DNA from: Yponomeuta sedellus
Taxonomy: Eukaryota; Arthropoda; Insecta; Lepidoptera; Yponomeutidae
DNA: 64,000 nucleotides
Reading direction: 5' to 3'
NCBI GenBank assembly: GCA_934045075.1
Contig: OW203734.1
Coordinates: forward strand, 15,312,016 to 15,376,015
The notes under the pieces were generated by a model. That model saw only the letters and a program-made list of their open reading frames with translations. It was not told the DNA's origin and did no database searches. This document shows, in pieces, positions 32,403 through 42,699 of the stretch. Within the stretch, counting starts at the first letter, position 1. Every line of letters begins with the position of its first letter. The translations under genes were made by a program, and so were the position numbers.

Positions 32403-33009
32403 AAACAATTTATTTACATAAGACACACGCACGTATACAAATTGAAGCCATAAGAATCTGGTTACAAGTCACAGCACGAAGAAATAATAAACAAACAAAA
32501 CAGTAGCATTGGTACATAAAAAGCGAAACACACAGACAACTAGCCATACACGGTACGGCATTGTACCCGGGCAATGTACTGGACTAAGAGTGACCAACGT
32601 AGGTGTGGCAAACGTAAATGGGCTCCGACTCAGCATGTGCTGGAAGTTCGGAAAAAAATTTCAGTATCAGTAATTGTGTAATGAATCAGTATAAGTTTTG
32701 TAGGTCTATGTAATTATATTAGATTTGCGTGAAAAATGACCATATATATATTAATATTCGAAATAAATAAATTCAAATTGTCTTTGAATAAATGTCTAAA
32801 GTCGCAGACATTAAGTGATTTTTGTAAATAATAAATATTTTAGCAAATTAATATTAATATAAAATTCGAAATGTCAATATTATTTTAATAATTTGTACTA
32901 AGGCAAGGATGGCCCAGAAATGTACGAAACAAAATAATGAATGTCAAAAAGCAATAATATTATAATATTAAATAGAATAAAAGGAAATAATTGAATTGAT
33001 AATAATATT
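32403..33009. other. No recognised feature
   Basis: AT-rich sequence with several ATAATATT palindromic scraps. No frame or element end. Confidence 0.3.
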
Positions 33010-33016
33010 GTATAAT

Positions 33017-33380
33017 CATCATCATCAACCCATTATGTCTCCACCGAAGGGCACGGGTCTCTTCTCTGAGGAAGGTATAGGCCATATTCCACCACGAGGG
33101 CCAAGTCGAGATTGGTGAATGCTTGCAAAACAGTGGCGGGCCTTACTGTCAGAAGTTATCAAGCCGCCCTAAGGCGTCTCACTTGTCTTAACGACTACCA
33201 TCTATCGACGGCAGCCGGCACCAATTGCTTAACGTGCCTTGCAAAGCACAGAACCGCTCAGAAAAATGTCACTAGCGTTAGTCATATACGGTCACCCATC
33301 CATGCACTGAACGCGCCCTATGTTGCTTAACCTTCGTAATCGTTTAAGAGCACTCAGGCAGCCGGGGCTACGAGCGATTC
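33017..33380 (-). mobile_element. 5S-rRNA-derived SINE, full-length type, minus
   Basis: Reads CATCATCATCAACCCATTAT at the tail, CACCGAAGGGCACGGGTCTC, GTCAGAAGTTATCAAGCCGC, CAGCCGGCACCAATTGC, then the 5S-like part in reverse (CGGTCACCCATCCATGCACT, GCCCTATGTTGCTTAACCTT, CGTAATCG), ending CTACGAGCGATTC. GTATAAT flanks it at 33010-33016 and 33381-33387 as a 7-bp target duplication. Confidence 0.82.
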
Positions 33381-33384
33381 GTAT

Positions 33385-34055
33385 AATGTATATTGCATAA
33401 TGTATTCCATAAAACTTAAGCAGTTCAGTCAGCTCTACTCAACACAATACGAAATGTCCCATTCTATTAAGACATTATGTTGGCTTACTACTTTGGCCAA
33501 GTAAGAAAAAAATACACTATAAGCGTCCTACTTATAAACCGAACAGTTCCGCTAATGGTGACGTCACGACCCCGGAATGAGATTCATTCGCAACAGCGAA
33601 TTAATTTATTTTAACCAATTAATTTTACCCCTCCTCCGGCGTAAAGACGGAACGGATCGTAAAATTAGAAATTATCTCTATCCATTTAAAAGATTTACGG
33701 CCTTGTCAACAGTAATTTATTTTCTGCCGGTACTTAACCTGGCCCGTGATTAAATACCTACCTGCATCAATTTTCGTGACAGCCCGATGGCAGCGGTTTG
33801 ATGGATTGCACATCTTTATTAGTCGGCTGGTATTAATCATAAATAGCCAAGAAAGTACTCAGTCGACCTCTAATTTTACTAAATAATGTTTTCTGCTTTA
33901 CATGCACAAAGCCGTGTGACTTTTATTAGAATGGCAATAATAAAATATTGAGACGTTGAGACCAATGCTTCTTCCGTTTTTTCTGCGCGTGTGTCTGCGC
34001 GCTCTGCTCTGAGTCAGTCAGCCATTGTGTGTCAACCATTAACTCTCTTTATGGT
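33385..34055. other. No recognised feature
   Basis: No supported frame, tRNA-like core or inverted ends. Confidence 0.3.
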
Positions 34056-34058
34056 ATT

Positions 34059-34200
34059 TCTTAATGATTCGCGATACTCATACGTAGTTATATATTAAAC
34101 GGATCTAATCGCGATTATTTATGTGGTGAAACGTGACTACCTCATTTCCCGATGTTTCGGCAGCGTTACAGTTGCCGTGGTCTTGTCTCGTGGTCTAATT
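34059..34200 (-). mobile_element. Penelope-like 3' end fragment
   Basis: Minus sense. Read on the plus strand: TTAATGATTCGCGATACTCA, TATTAAACGGATCTAATCGC, GATTATTTA, GTGAAACGTGACTAC, CCCGATGTTTCGGCAGCGTT, ACAGTTGCCGTGGTC. The hairpin followed by GAAAC(G/A)TCGG and the ACGTTTTACC-like end match the 3' ends of the Penelope pair at 2.5-3.95 kb in layout. Confidence 0.6.
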
Positions 34201-34321
34201 ACGTTTATGGTTTTGCAAATCAGTGATACAAACCGGGGCAGGATTACCTATTACCCACTTTCTTTAATTAAAGGTTACAGCTGTGCACACAAGTTAAAGC
34301 CGGCTTCTCATTATGAGATGT

Positions 34322-34752
34322 ACTATCTGTTAGCTTTTAGAATATACATAACATAACATTTAATACAAGCACATACATTGCTTCTGGCCCCACACTAGGA
34401 TACCCTGTGTCGTGGGAACCAGAAACAACTACATCACAAACATGTAAACATCCAAGACCGGGGGTTTTTTTGTTCCCAGCAGGGATTCGAACCCGGGACC
34501 TCTTGCATGGTAGGCAGACGCGCTTCCGCTACGCCACAGAGGTCGTCTCCTCGGCTACTATCGGATGGAATCGGATAAATTCATGTAATAGAAATATCGG
34601 AACTAATATGACACTTAATCACACATAACTTTTCAAAATATTGAAGAACAGTTTATACAGAGCAGGAAGTAGTATTACACTCGTTTGCTTTCGGCAAAAA
34701 ACGAAGCCTACTCTAGAGCCCGAGGTATATTCTAATAGCTAAAAGACTGTGA
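34322..34752. mobile_element. TIR element (MITE-2) split by a SINE-C insertion
   Basis: Left end CTATCTGTTAGCTTTTAGAA (to about 34346) and right part CTCGGCTACTATCGGATG...CCCGAGGTATATTCTAATAG (34548-34752) form one palindromic-ended element. The undisturbed sister copy at 42830-43025 joins AATATAC directly to CTCGG. The gap here is filled by SINE-C. Terminal repeats are about 30 bp; no transposase. Confidence 0.8.
34347..34547 (-). mobile_element. SINE-C nested in MITE-2
   Basis: ACATTGCTTCTGGCCCCACA, GTGTCGTGGGAACCAGAAAC, CATGTAAACATCCAAGACCG, CAGCAGGGATTCGAACCCGG, CTACGCCACAGAGGTCGTC. A complete minus-strand copy inside the MITE. Confidence 0.85.
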
Positions 34753-35099
34753 TATAACATATATTACATCTTGAGATACATTAATTTATCGCCCGTCATA
34801 CATTTAGTTTTATAGCTATAATATTACTGTGTAGCACAGTGTGAATCGGTCTCGTACATAATGTAGGACGATTATGTAATAGATAACCCCAGTCAATGTC
34901 CCGGTTTGTTTCACTGTTTTCAAACAGGTTATGGGCCCAGGTCCCAATCCCTGTAGATCAGTGAGGAGTGAGTGCATAACGACTTACAACGACGACGACG
35001 TAAATGTATTATTATTAGAATCTTGAGTATCTGAGGTATCAAAATCAGGTATGAAATTGCAAATTCGCTGTGGACGCGTGTGGTAATTAAACCTATACA

Positions 35100-35165
35100 C
35101 TCTATCTAACAGAGAAGGCCTGTACCCTGCAATGGGACATTTATAGGCTAAAAAAAGTAGATAGT
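35100..35165 (+). mobile_element. SINE-B tail
   Basis: ACTCTATCTAACAGAGAAGG, CCTGTACCCTGCAATGGGAC, ATTTATAGGCTAAAAAAAG. Confidence 0.6.
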
Positions 35166-35504
35166 ACAGTTCTTCTTGTGTGATGTGTTAGTAATACTAT
35201 TAGAATTCTATTATTTTCAGTACCAAACCACTCAGTATACACAATTTAATTTTTACGTAAAGTACTTATGATACGAAATGAAAGAAGGAACATTCGAACG
35301 GTCTAAAGTTCTCGACTAATTTAACTTTAAATGGCTTTTTAAAACTCCCCGCGGAGTGTGTTGAAGTGTGTTGACTTGCAACAAACATAACCCGAAGTAC
35401 AGCTCCTCGCCCGGTACGGGAAAGTTGCCCACTTTACTTAAATATCCTAGAGATTCTATGCGATAGGTTTTATAATAATAATAACTTCCACAACACAATC
35501 ACTT

Positions 35505-35690
35505 GACCGGGTCCCAAATTAGGATACCCTGTACTGTTGTAACCAAGCAAGGGCATAACAAACATGGAAATACACCCAGACTAAGGCCACTTTTACATAT
35601 GTACGGCGGCTCCCAGTGGGAATCGAACCCACAATCTCTGTCTTGGCAGCCAAGCGCCTTAACGGCTTGACCGACAAGGCAGTCGTTAAT
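35505..35690 (-). mobile_element. SINE-D copy
   Basis: Body GGTCCCAAATTAGGATACCC, GTTGTAACCAAGCAAGGGC, GGAAATACACCCAGACTAAG. Head GCTCCCAGTGGGAATCGAAC and CGCCTTAACGGCTTGACCG. Nearly full-length. Confidence 0.8.
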
Positions 35691-35774
35691 AAACGTTATC
35701 TGAATACGCCTGTATCATACCTGTAGGTGGGGTAGGCAGAGACAAGGGTGTGCCACCTGCCAAACTAATCGTTG

Positions 35775-35890
35775 GATAGTTATATATTAAACGGGTCAAA
35801 TCGCGATTATTTATTAGGTAAAACGTAATTATCTTATCATACATAGTATCGCGAATCATTAAGAAATACTAATCGTTGCATACACGCAGT
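35775..35890 (-). mobile_element. Penelope-like 3' end fragment
   Basis: TTATATATTAAACGGGTCAA, ATCGCGATTATTTATTAGGT, AAAACGTAATTATCTTATC, then CGCGAATCATTAAGAAATAC. Terminal part only; the hairpin is missing. Confidence 0.5.
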
Positions 35891-36194
35891 TTCGGGTAGT
35901 TTTTATCTTACCCTTCTCTAGTACATCCCCTAGTATTTGGTAAAATTGTGTCCGCCGATAGATTTGTTTGATATTCTCAGTATATTTGTTACGTCGGTGA
36001 AGCGATATTTTTTATTTTTTAGTCTGGCGATCGGTGCGAGCCTTTTAACGAATGAGATGAGTCGTAAATGATTGAGTTATTACTGAGTCTCGTTTTTTAT
36101 CACAAATAGAAATAGATTTTCTACCTACGATAAACGTTTCAAGGATTCGTTGCCGGACTATAAAAGAAAATTTGGAAAAATTGTAAACTGGGTT

Positions 36195-36545
36195 GTTACC
36201 CTAGCTTGGTCCCCGTAGTGGAGTATGACCTATGCGATGCAGGTAGAGACTCGTGCCCCAGCAGTGGGGCGTATCGTTTCGTTTCGTTTCGTTTCGTTTC
36301 GTCTCGTTTCGTCTCGTTTTGTCTCGTTTCGTATCGTTTCGTTTCGTCTCGTTTCGTCTCGTTTCGTCTCGTTTCGTCTCGTTTCGTCTCGTTTCGTCTC
36401 GTTTCGTCTCGTTTCGTCTCGGTTCGTCTCGTCTCGTTTCTTCTCGTATTGTTTCGTTTAATTTAAAATAATGGGTTTGAGTGTTCGAGAAGCCGGGGCT
36501 ATGTTGTCTGGAAGAGATTGCTTTTAGCGATAAGACCGCCAATTG
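36195..36545 (+). repeat. GTTTC/GTCTC pentanucleotide array at a retroposon tail
   Basis: About 36200-36270 carries GTGGAGTATGACCTATGCGA, TGCAGGTAGAGACTCGTGCC and CCAGCAGTGGGGCGTATCG, a retroposon 3' end. The pentamer array follows to about 36460, alternating GTTTC and GTCTC. From about 36495, GTTGTCTGGAAGAGATTGCT and GCGATAAGACCGCCAATTGT belong to the LINE tail family of 6.83 and 40.8 kb. The open frames (RFVSF, KRDETR) are periodicity artefacts. Confidence 0.85.
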
Positions 36546-37690
36546 TAAGAGGCCAAACTAAGATACGAGTATGTAAGCCTTTTAACGTTTTTTATTTTCT
36601 GGTACAGTAAACAGTTCTAATCCAATCTAAATGTAATAAAATCTATGTCAGTTCTTCTGTGACATGAGCTGTGATGTGAACAACTCGCAACGAGACTTCT
36701 TCTGCCGACACATGCCCGTCTCCACTTGCATTTACTTAAACTCAATCAATTTATAACTTTTTCCAACTTTGCTGCAGAATTTGTAATAAAGAGTTTCTGT
36801 TTGTTTAGAAACATAGACGCAGCTTGCAGATGTTGCGATGTTTACGGGGCTCTACTCTATTAATGTATACAAGAAAATCCCTAAATGCCATCGCATAAGG
36901 CTAGTGTTTTATATTGCGGAAAAATCGAGTTAATGAGCGATTAATTAGTTTCCACGATCGTCATGAGACTGCTGGGGTTTAACGACTTTAATTTCCTTTT
37001 TCACGGAAAGGAAACGTTCGTCACTATCGGCTAAACAACTCACAATTATGTATTAGATGACTATTGAATTTTAAGTACAAAATGAATGAATTTTATGTTT
37101 ATGTTACTTTTTATTAATTAATTAATATATATATATATATATTATTATTTATTTATCTACTCATTTATGTATTTATATATAAAAATAATATTTACTTGTT
37201 TATCTATTTGTTCATTATAATCAAGAAACAAATAATCTATTAAGATGAGGAAATGGTGTTGTTTAGAATCACAATTCAGTATTGTTATTTAAGTAATTAT
37301 GTAAGTTGTGTTGATCCGGTTCTGTGAATTAGTTTTTTTTAACGGAATAACTCAGAACATTGTATCTTCTGAGGTAACCTATAATTCGCTATTAAGTTTG
37401 TCTATTACAAGAAGTATGTTACATTGTAAGGCTGGTTGGTTTCCTGAATAAACAAAATAAAAATAAATAAATAAATAAATTAAATGGCTGAAGGTATGAT
37501 TTGCGTTGATACATTTATTGATGCATCACGAAACAAAATCCTCACGTATAAGAGTCACAAAGAAATAATTTAAGCCAGGAGATTTATTTTTTATATTTGT
37601 TACTAAACCACGCCACTATGACCGAATGGATTGTATGAAATTAATTTGATACAGAGATAGTTATATAGTTTGGAATATCCCATAGGATAT
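36546..37690. other. AT-rich region with simple repeats
   Basis: Contains an AT dinucleotide tract (about 37122-37141) and an AAAT tract (about 37455-37482). No gene is visible. Confidence 0.5.
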
Positions 37691-37734
37691 AAATCAGTAA
37701 CAGAAATGCCGGTATCGTACCTAACTTCGAATTT

Positions 37735-37890
37735 GGATAGCTCGATGTTTGATAAATCGATGTTCCTACCTCGATAGAACGTTTAGTCGGTTGATCATTA
37801 CCTCGAAAAATCAGCACCTCGAAGGGTTTCTACCTCGACGGGTCTTTGCGTCGACGGTACACTTCATCGATGACTTGTTGCCTCGGTATC
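37735..37890 (+). repeat. Degenerate CTCGA-phased segment
   Basis: The phrase (A)CCTCGA or CTCGAT recurs at short spacing: TAGCTCGATG, CTACCTCGATAG, TTACCTCGAAAA, GCACCTCGAAGG, CTACCTCGACGG. The spacing is irregular (about 17-35 bp), so this is at most a decayed tandem repeat. Confidence 0.5.
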
Positions 37891-37894
37891 AAGA

Positions 37895-38058
37895 ATGAAT
37901 GAATGAATGAATGAACGAACGAACGAACGAACGAACGAACGAACGAACGAACGAACGAACGAACGAACGAACGAATGAATGAATGAATAAAGAATGAACG
38001 AACGAACGAACGAACGAACGAACGAACGAACGAACGAACGAACGAATGAATGAATGAA
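37895..38058 (+). repeat. GAAC/GAAT tetranucleotide array
   Basis: Two GAAC blocks (about 37914-37972 and 37997-38044) are framed by GAAT units at both ends and in the middle. It abuts AATTCTTTATTGCAC, the reversed 3' tail of a minus-strand LINE, which suggests growth from that tail. Confidence 0.95.
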
Positions 38059-38410
38059 AATTCTTTATTGCACTAAAAACATAATTTGTACAAAGGCGAG
38101 CTTAATACTAGATAGTATTTTCCTATCGTCATTCGTCAGAAATACAATTTAGTTGAAGTATATTAATGTAGGTGGAGAGGCCGGTAAGGGACGTCCCAAG
38201 CGGATATACTGCGAGGAATTAGGGGATGTATTGTATTGTATTTCTTTATTTTGGATAAATAACAAGCCATAGGTTGTTGTATAGGTTGTTCCACTGCAAC
38301 ATCGAGGCAGCCCCAACAACATCCTGAAAGCATTATTGTACTGGAATAAGCAGAGCATCCCAGGATTTGCGAGTATAGTATATCCACAGGCTACAGGTGT
38401 AGAAACATAT
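38059..38410 (-). pseudogene. LINE 3' end with RT C-terminal scrap
   Basis: Minus-strand non-LTR fragment. The tail is TTCTTTATTGCAC (AATAAAG on the minus strand). Coding traces such as NNAFRMLLGLPRCCS (38149-38358) and MACYLSKIKK (38163-38387) lie in shifted frames. The NNAFRMLLGLPR phrase is typical of the C-terminal part of several LINE reverse transcriptases. Confidence 0.65.
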
Positions 38411-38794
38411 ACAGTATGCTTGGAAGAGAGCTAGTTTAACACTGTTTGTACACTGTATTGACAAAGGAATCTTTTAAAAAAGCGACTTTGTTAAAAGAGC
38501 TGCGAGTTGTTTTTTTTCGTATGGTCTTTGGCCAACTAATAACTTTTAATATTAGATTAACAGCATATTGAAGGAGATAATGACTTTCGGTTTTATTTAT
38601 AAAAACACAATTCCTTAAAACTCTCATCAGAGGCAGCTTAAATAGTCTGTGGTAAAGAGAAAAACGCAACCACATATTTCATAAACTCCTTATAAGGAGT
38701 GTTTTAGGGGGAATCGTGTTTTTTAATTTTTAGTTTCTCAGTTATGTTATGTAGTTAAGTGAAGTTAACCTACAAAGACAATAAAAATTATAAT

Positions 38795-38965
38795 ATATTA
38801 GACGGGTCAAATCGCGATTATTGATTAGGTAACACGTAAATACCTGAATTCCCGCCGTTTCGACGACTAATACACAAGTCCGGGTTGGTGAAGGATTGTA
38901 AGACAGTAGCGGGCCTACTGTCAGAAGTTATCAAGTCGCGCATAAGGCCTCTGGCATGGCTTAAG
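38795..38965 (-). mobile_element. Penelope-like 3' end scrap joined to 5S-SINE scrap
   Basis: About 38797-38870: ATTAGACGGGTCAAATCGCG, GTAACACGTAAATACC, CCCGCCGTTTCGACG. From 38877: CACAAGTCCGGGTTGGTGAA, GTAGCGGGCCTACTGTCAGA, AGTTATCAAGTCGCGCATAA, the minus-strand body of the 5S-derived SINE. Confidence 0.6.
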
Positions 38966-39365
38966 CTGTAGAACAAAGGTTGTTAAAAACAAAAACAAAC
39001 CCAATATAACTCTATTAGCGATAAATTTATAGCGTATGCTTGGTATTCCTAATAATGAACAGTATTGTTAAGCGAAAATGTTTGAGTTGCACTGGTTTGG
39101 AGCTAAATGAGAATTTCCCGCATTCGGCATCGGTTGCGAAACATTTTGCTTCTGCTCGCAAATGCAAACACACGCTTTTAGCTAAAATAACTCCCAATTG
39201 TCGGAAACGGGGCCTCTACTCACACTCGAGCAGTACACGCTGAAGTAGAGGCAGAAGATACTTTATATAGTATATAATATTATTTTTTTTCTTTAAATTA
39301 CTTAAAACAGTATTACTTTAATTTTGGCAGTAACCTTTTACCGTAACCCATTGATTGGCTAGATT

Positions 39366-39491
39366 GAAATTTCACTGATGCCGTGAGTCGCCCATTGGCT
39401 CAATTGGTAGAGCGCTGGTACGGATAGCCAGAGGTTGCGGGTTCGAATCCCGGCATGGGTGAAATTTTTAGCCTCTAAATAGGTTTTTAAA
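39366..39491 (+). mobile_element. SINE-A simple copy
   Basis: Starts GAAATTTCACTGATGCCGTG and carries GCTCAATTGGTAGAGCGCTG, GGTACGGATAGCC, GGGTTCGAATCCCGGCATGG; it ends AGGTTTTTAAA at the internal site. It belongs to the same sequence subtype as the palindromic copies at 19.1 and 46.6 kb. TAGATT (39360-39365 and 39492-39497) is a short possible target duplication. Confidence 0.85.
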
Positions 39492-39596
39492 TAGATTAAA
39501 ATATTTGTATAAATACTAACTAGTACAATAAGCGGGTATAGCACAATATTTACTTGGTGCAATAAAAAAATTCAATAATAATATTTTACCTCTTCT

Positions 39597-39770
39597 TCTT
39601 CTGGCTTTATTAGTCCACTGCTGGACATAGCCCTCCCCTAATGAGCGCAAGGTTGTGCCATCATTGGGGGGTAATGCCCATAATCCCCACGCTGGGCATG
39701 CGGGTTGGGGATCGCAGTTTGGTGGAATTGTACTGCAGGGGGCGCGGCGCCCTTAGTCGCCTTTATTTAT
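39597..39770. mobile_element. Dispersed repeat fragment, sister of 2095-2345
   Basis: GTCCACTGCTGGACATAGCC, CCCACGCTGGGCATGCGGGT, GATCGCAGTTTGGTGGAATT, GTACTGCAGGGGGCGCGGCG. It ends in a TTTA-rich tract. Confidence 0.55.
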
Positions 39771-39829
39771 TTTACTTATTTTATTTATTTGTTTTATTTT
39801 ATTTTACCTCTATTAACATTATAATAGCG

Positions 39830-40110
39830 CTGGTAGCGAAACGGCAGCACACCGGCTTCTCTGTCGGGAGGTCGTGGGTTTGAATCCTAGCATGACTTTG
39901 TTTTCCAAGTCATTTAGGTACATTTGTGAAGTTATAGTTGCAGTACCACCCTTGAAGATAAATATCATAAGGAAACCTGAGTGTCTGAGGTGTCCAACTG
40001 CCTCAGAGATTGAAATTGCCAATCCGCGGTCGGCACGAGTGTTAAGCCTATACTCTCTCTTTTTGAGAGAAGGTCTGTGCCTTTTGCTGTAGGACGTATA
40101 CAGGCTACAT
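39830..40110 (+). mobile_element. SINE-B, near full-length
   Basis: Head GCTGGTAGCGAAACGGCAGC and GTCGTGGGTTTGAATCC. Body GACTTTGTTTTCCAAGTC, GTGAAGTTATAGTTGCAGTA, CATAAGGAAACCTGAGTGTC, GAGGTGTCCAACTGCCTCAG, GCCAATCCGCGGTCGGCACG. Tail TTTTGAGAGAAGGTCTGTGC and GGACGTATACAGGCTACATA. Reference copy for the family. Confidence 0.85.
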
Positions 40111-40200
40111 AAAACATTCAACTGTAACGCTGCCGAAACGTCGGGAAATAAGGTAATTCCGTTTTACATAATAAATAATCGCAATAAGACCCGTATAAGT
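40111..40200 (+). mobile_element. Penelope-like 3' end fragment
   Basis: CAACTGTAACGCTGCCGAAA, CGTCGGGAAATAAGG, TTCCGTTTTACATAATAAAT, AATCGCAATAAGACCCG. Plus-sense form of the units at 34.1 and 60.6 kb. Confidence 0.6.
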
Positions 40201-40539
40201 AGTTTGTAGGCCATAGCAAAATTAACTTGCCGTAAAAATAGCTATCGCATACGGTTGTTTGTTTTTATAAGAGATGCACTTTCCAAAGATATCTCAAGTT
40301 TGTACTCAAAATTGTGAGAACCACGGTAGCCAGCCAGAGCGGTACGTGCGGGCGTGCGTTCTGATAGACAAAGAGGTGGTGCAATTGGTTCGCGAATGTT
40401 TCGAAATATAGTCAATCAAAGTAATACATACTTCTCAAGGGCCTCACTACTACCATCATCTTTCTACGGGCCATACCCATGTGAGATTACGATTTCTAGT
40501 GCGTTTAGTGGCACATTCTCTTGCAATTGATTAGGGAAG

Positions 40540-40960
40540 GAACCATTCTGACGCTGCAGTACCTGGTCATTGTTTTAGATGGAGTAGGGTTACCCAGAAT
40601 CTGTATCATCTTGACAGCTTAGTTGGCCAAGCCCACAGGAAAGATAACTCAATACGTGCGGAGCTAACCAAGCTGCGTTTTTCTTCACGATGTTTTCCTT
40701 CACCGTTCGCATCCCGTGTAAATAAATTTATCAATTTTGTATCGCCACAACATAGTATAAGTATGAAAGAAAAATAACCAACTAGCCGTCTCGTATTAGT
40801 TTCTTCCTTAATTGAAGAATTATGTCTCCATCTATGGTTGTCTGGAAGAAATCGGTTTTAGTAAAAAGGCCGCTGATTGTACTATATTTTGAAATATATA
40901 ATTTCTGATACTGTAATTTCAGTGCACTATAAAGAATATTCTATATATCTATTTATAACG
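40540..40960. mobile_element. SINE-E fragment (minus) and LINE tail (plus)
   Basis: 40545-40725, minus SINE-E: GATGGAGTAGGGTTACCCAG, CATCTTGACAGCTTAGTTGG, CCCACAGGAAAGATAACTC, CACGATGTTTTCCTTCACCG. 40825-40955, plus LINE tail: GTTGTCTGGAAGAAATCGG, AAAAGGCCGCTGATTGTAC, CACTATAAAGAATATTC. Confidence 0.6.
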
Positions 40961-41980
40961 TTTGCAGGCTAAACTCACACAACATGTGGTAAGCATACTT
41001 CGAAATTTGGACTATTGCACAAATCTCGAGTAGTCACCCGCAACCAACTGGCCACCGAAATACGTAGCTACCTATTGACCCAACTCCCAAAAGTGCCGAT
41101 GCTCAGATGTTTCGGGGCTTCTCTCAGCGGGGATAATGCTCTTCTGTCGAAAAACACTCCCTCGGACGTGATCTACACACTTTATCCTTCGGGCCCTCCA
41201 TTGATATATTGCAGTATCGGCGGTCGTTCTCTGTGGACTCCTGGCGGGGACTACGCGAACACTAAGCCTAACCTTTCTATTGACAAAAAGGTTCGCATTT
41301 AGAATACAAATACAAATACAAATATATTTATTTTCTCCAGTACCTACACAATGCACTCAAAATTAGTAACTCATTATTATTACAATGTTACATTATGTAG
41401 TAGGAGACAGGAGTCCAAAATAGGTTTACCCCGTGCTATGGATCTCCTGGCTTCCACTTCTCAAAAACCGAGGACACTGTCTCTAATGTATACAGTTTAA
41501 GTGTGCAATGGATAGAAATACGACCATTTAATGCTGGCGAATATTGATGAAGCAATAGAGCTATCAGATTGTGGGAAGTAGCAGGTAGCAGTAATCGTTG
41601 ACACATTTAACATGACTTCTACCATGATGGAACTAATTAATTTTTTGCTCAACACTAGTTCTACTACGAATCGAAGTTGAGATAATGGGACCAATGATAA
41701 CTTCGTTCCGTTCTCACTCGTTCCACTGTAGGTGTTCCATACTTGCGAATTCTTTAACAAATATTTACTTGTTCCAAATATATCTCCTGGTACTTTTATA
41801 CTTAGAAAGTGCTATTTGTAGAGATTTTACTTGCACAATTTTGACTGAATCATAAAGGACTTTTTTTAATAATAATTTAATGCGGTATAATTGAACGCCT
41901 TTTAATATAGATTTCTACCTTTATATGTTAAAATTAAACAATATTTAGTAGTATGCAACGAAAAGCAATTTGTTAGTTTG
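40961..41980. other. Anonymous region with an AATAC tail
   Basis: A 95-codon plus frame (41015-41302) and an overlapping minus frame (41072-41356) show no motif. The segment ends in an AATAC repeat and AATATATTTA (about 41300-41332), which is LINE-tail-like, so the plus frame is probably the end of an unidentified retroelement. 41333-41980 holds nothing I can name. Confidence 0.4.
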
Positions 41981-41984
41981 AAAA

Positions 41985-42110
41985 TGCAAATTGCCAATCC
42001 TCAGTGGGATTGGTAATTTACGCGTGATAGTTAAGCCCATATTCTCTTTCTGAGAGAGGGGCTGTGCCCTGCAGAGTGACGTTCAGTCTATATAAAAAAA
42101 CCTACTGAAC
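41985..42110 (+). mobile_element. SINE-B tail
   Basis: TTGCCAATCCTCAGTGGGAT, TCTCTTTCTGAGAGAGGGGC, TGTGCCCTGCAGAGTGACG, TATATAAAAAAACC. Confidence 0.65.
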
Positions 42111-42237
42111 CAAGTCAATTCGACATCTCCACTCTGTCGAACGTAACAGAGTCTGTGAGCCGACTCCTCCGTCCCTATCCGTCTTTATAAGAGTAGTAGC
42201 TGACCCACAAACGTTCTTTTGTCATATTAATTATCCA

Positions 42238-42390
42238 ACGTAGGACGCCCACCGGCTCGCTGGACCAACTATCTAAGTCAGATTGCTGGTAGTGGCTGGA
42301 TGAGAATAGCGAAGGGCAGAGGAATTTTTTTTGCCTTAGGGGAGGCCTAAGTCCAGCAGTAGACGGGTATAGGCTGATTGAATAGCCCTA
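42238..42390 (+). pseudogene. RTE-like LINE 3' end
   Basis: GGACGCCCACCGGCTCGCTG, GTAGTGGCTGGATGAGAATA, GGCCTAAGTCCAGCAGTAGA, GGGTATAGGCTGATTGAATA. The coding traces correspond to GRPPARW and SGWMRIA with frame damage. Confidence 0.65.
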
Positions 42391-42418
42391 CGACCTATTC
42401 TCGGACATACAAAAAGTA

Positions 42419-42668
42419 GGTACTCGGGGCTGCAAGTGATGCCAATTACTTCAGCCAGGTGTCGCTGCCTGTACGTAATACAAGGATTTTGTAGAGGTTC
42501 AAATTTTCACTGATGCCGGTGTGTCACCCATTAGCTCAGTTGGAAAGAGTGCTGGCACGGATAGCCAGAGGTCGCGGGTTCGAATCCCGGCATGGGTGGA
42601 ATTTTTAGCCTCTAAATAGATTTTTAAAATGGTCCTTAGCACGGGTTAGTGCTATAAAAAAAAATATA
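42419..42668 (+). mobile_element. SINE-A with full 5' spacer and full tail
   Basis: The most informative simple copy. It begins GGTACTCGGGGCTGCAAGTG, runs through GTCGCTGCCTGTACGTAATA, GATGCCGGTGTGTCACCC, a well-formed tRNA-like core and TTTTTAGCCTCTAAATAG. It passes the internal site without stopping and ends GTCCTTAGCACGGGTTAGTG plus an A-rich tail. ATACAAAAAGTA flanks it (42407-42418 and 42669-42680). It defines the order spacer, tRNA-like, internal A-site, terminal tail. Confidence 0.92.
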
Positions 42669-42699
42669 ATACAAAAAGTACACAATAGTTTTTATACAT

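Noticed and set aside
36201..36542. RFVSF and KRDETR repeat proteins on both strands
   Set aside because: Products of the GTTTC/GTCTC pentamer array, open in several frames at once.
38149..38387. Two independent small genes on the minus strand
   Set aside because: They are shifted frames of one decayed LINE reverse-transcriptase tail.
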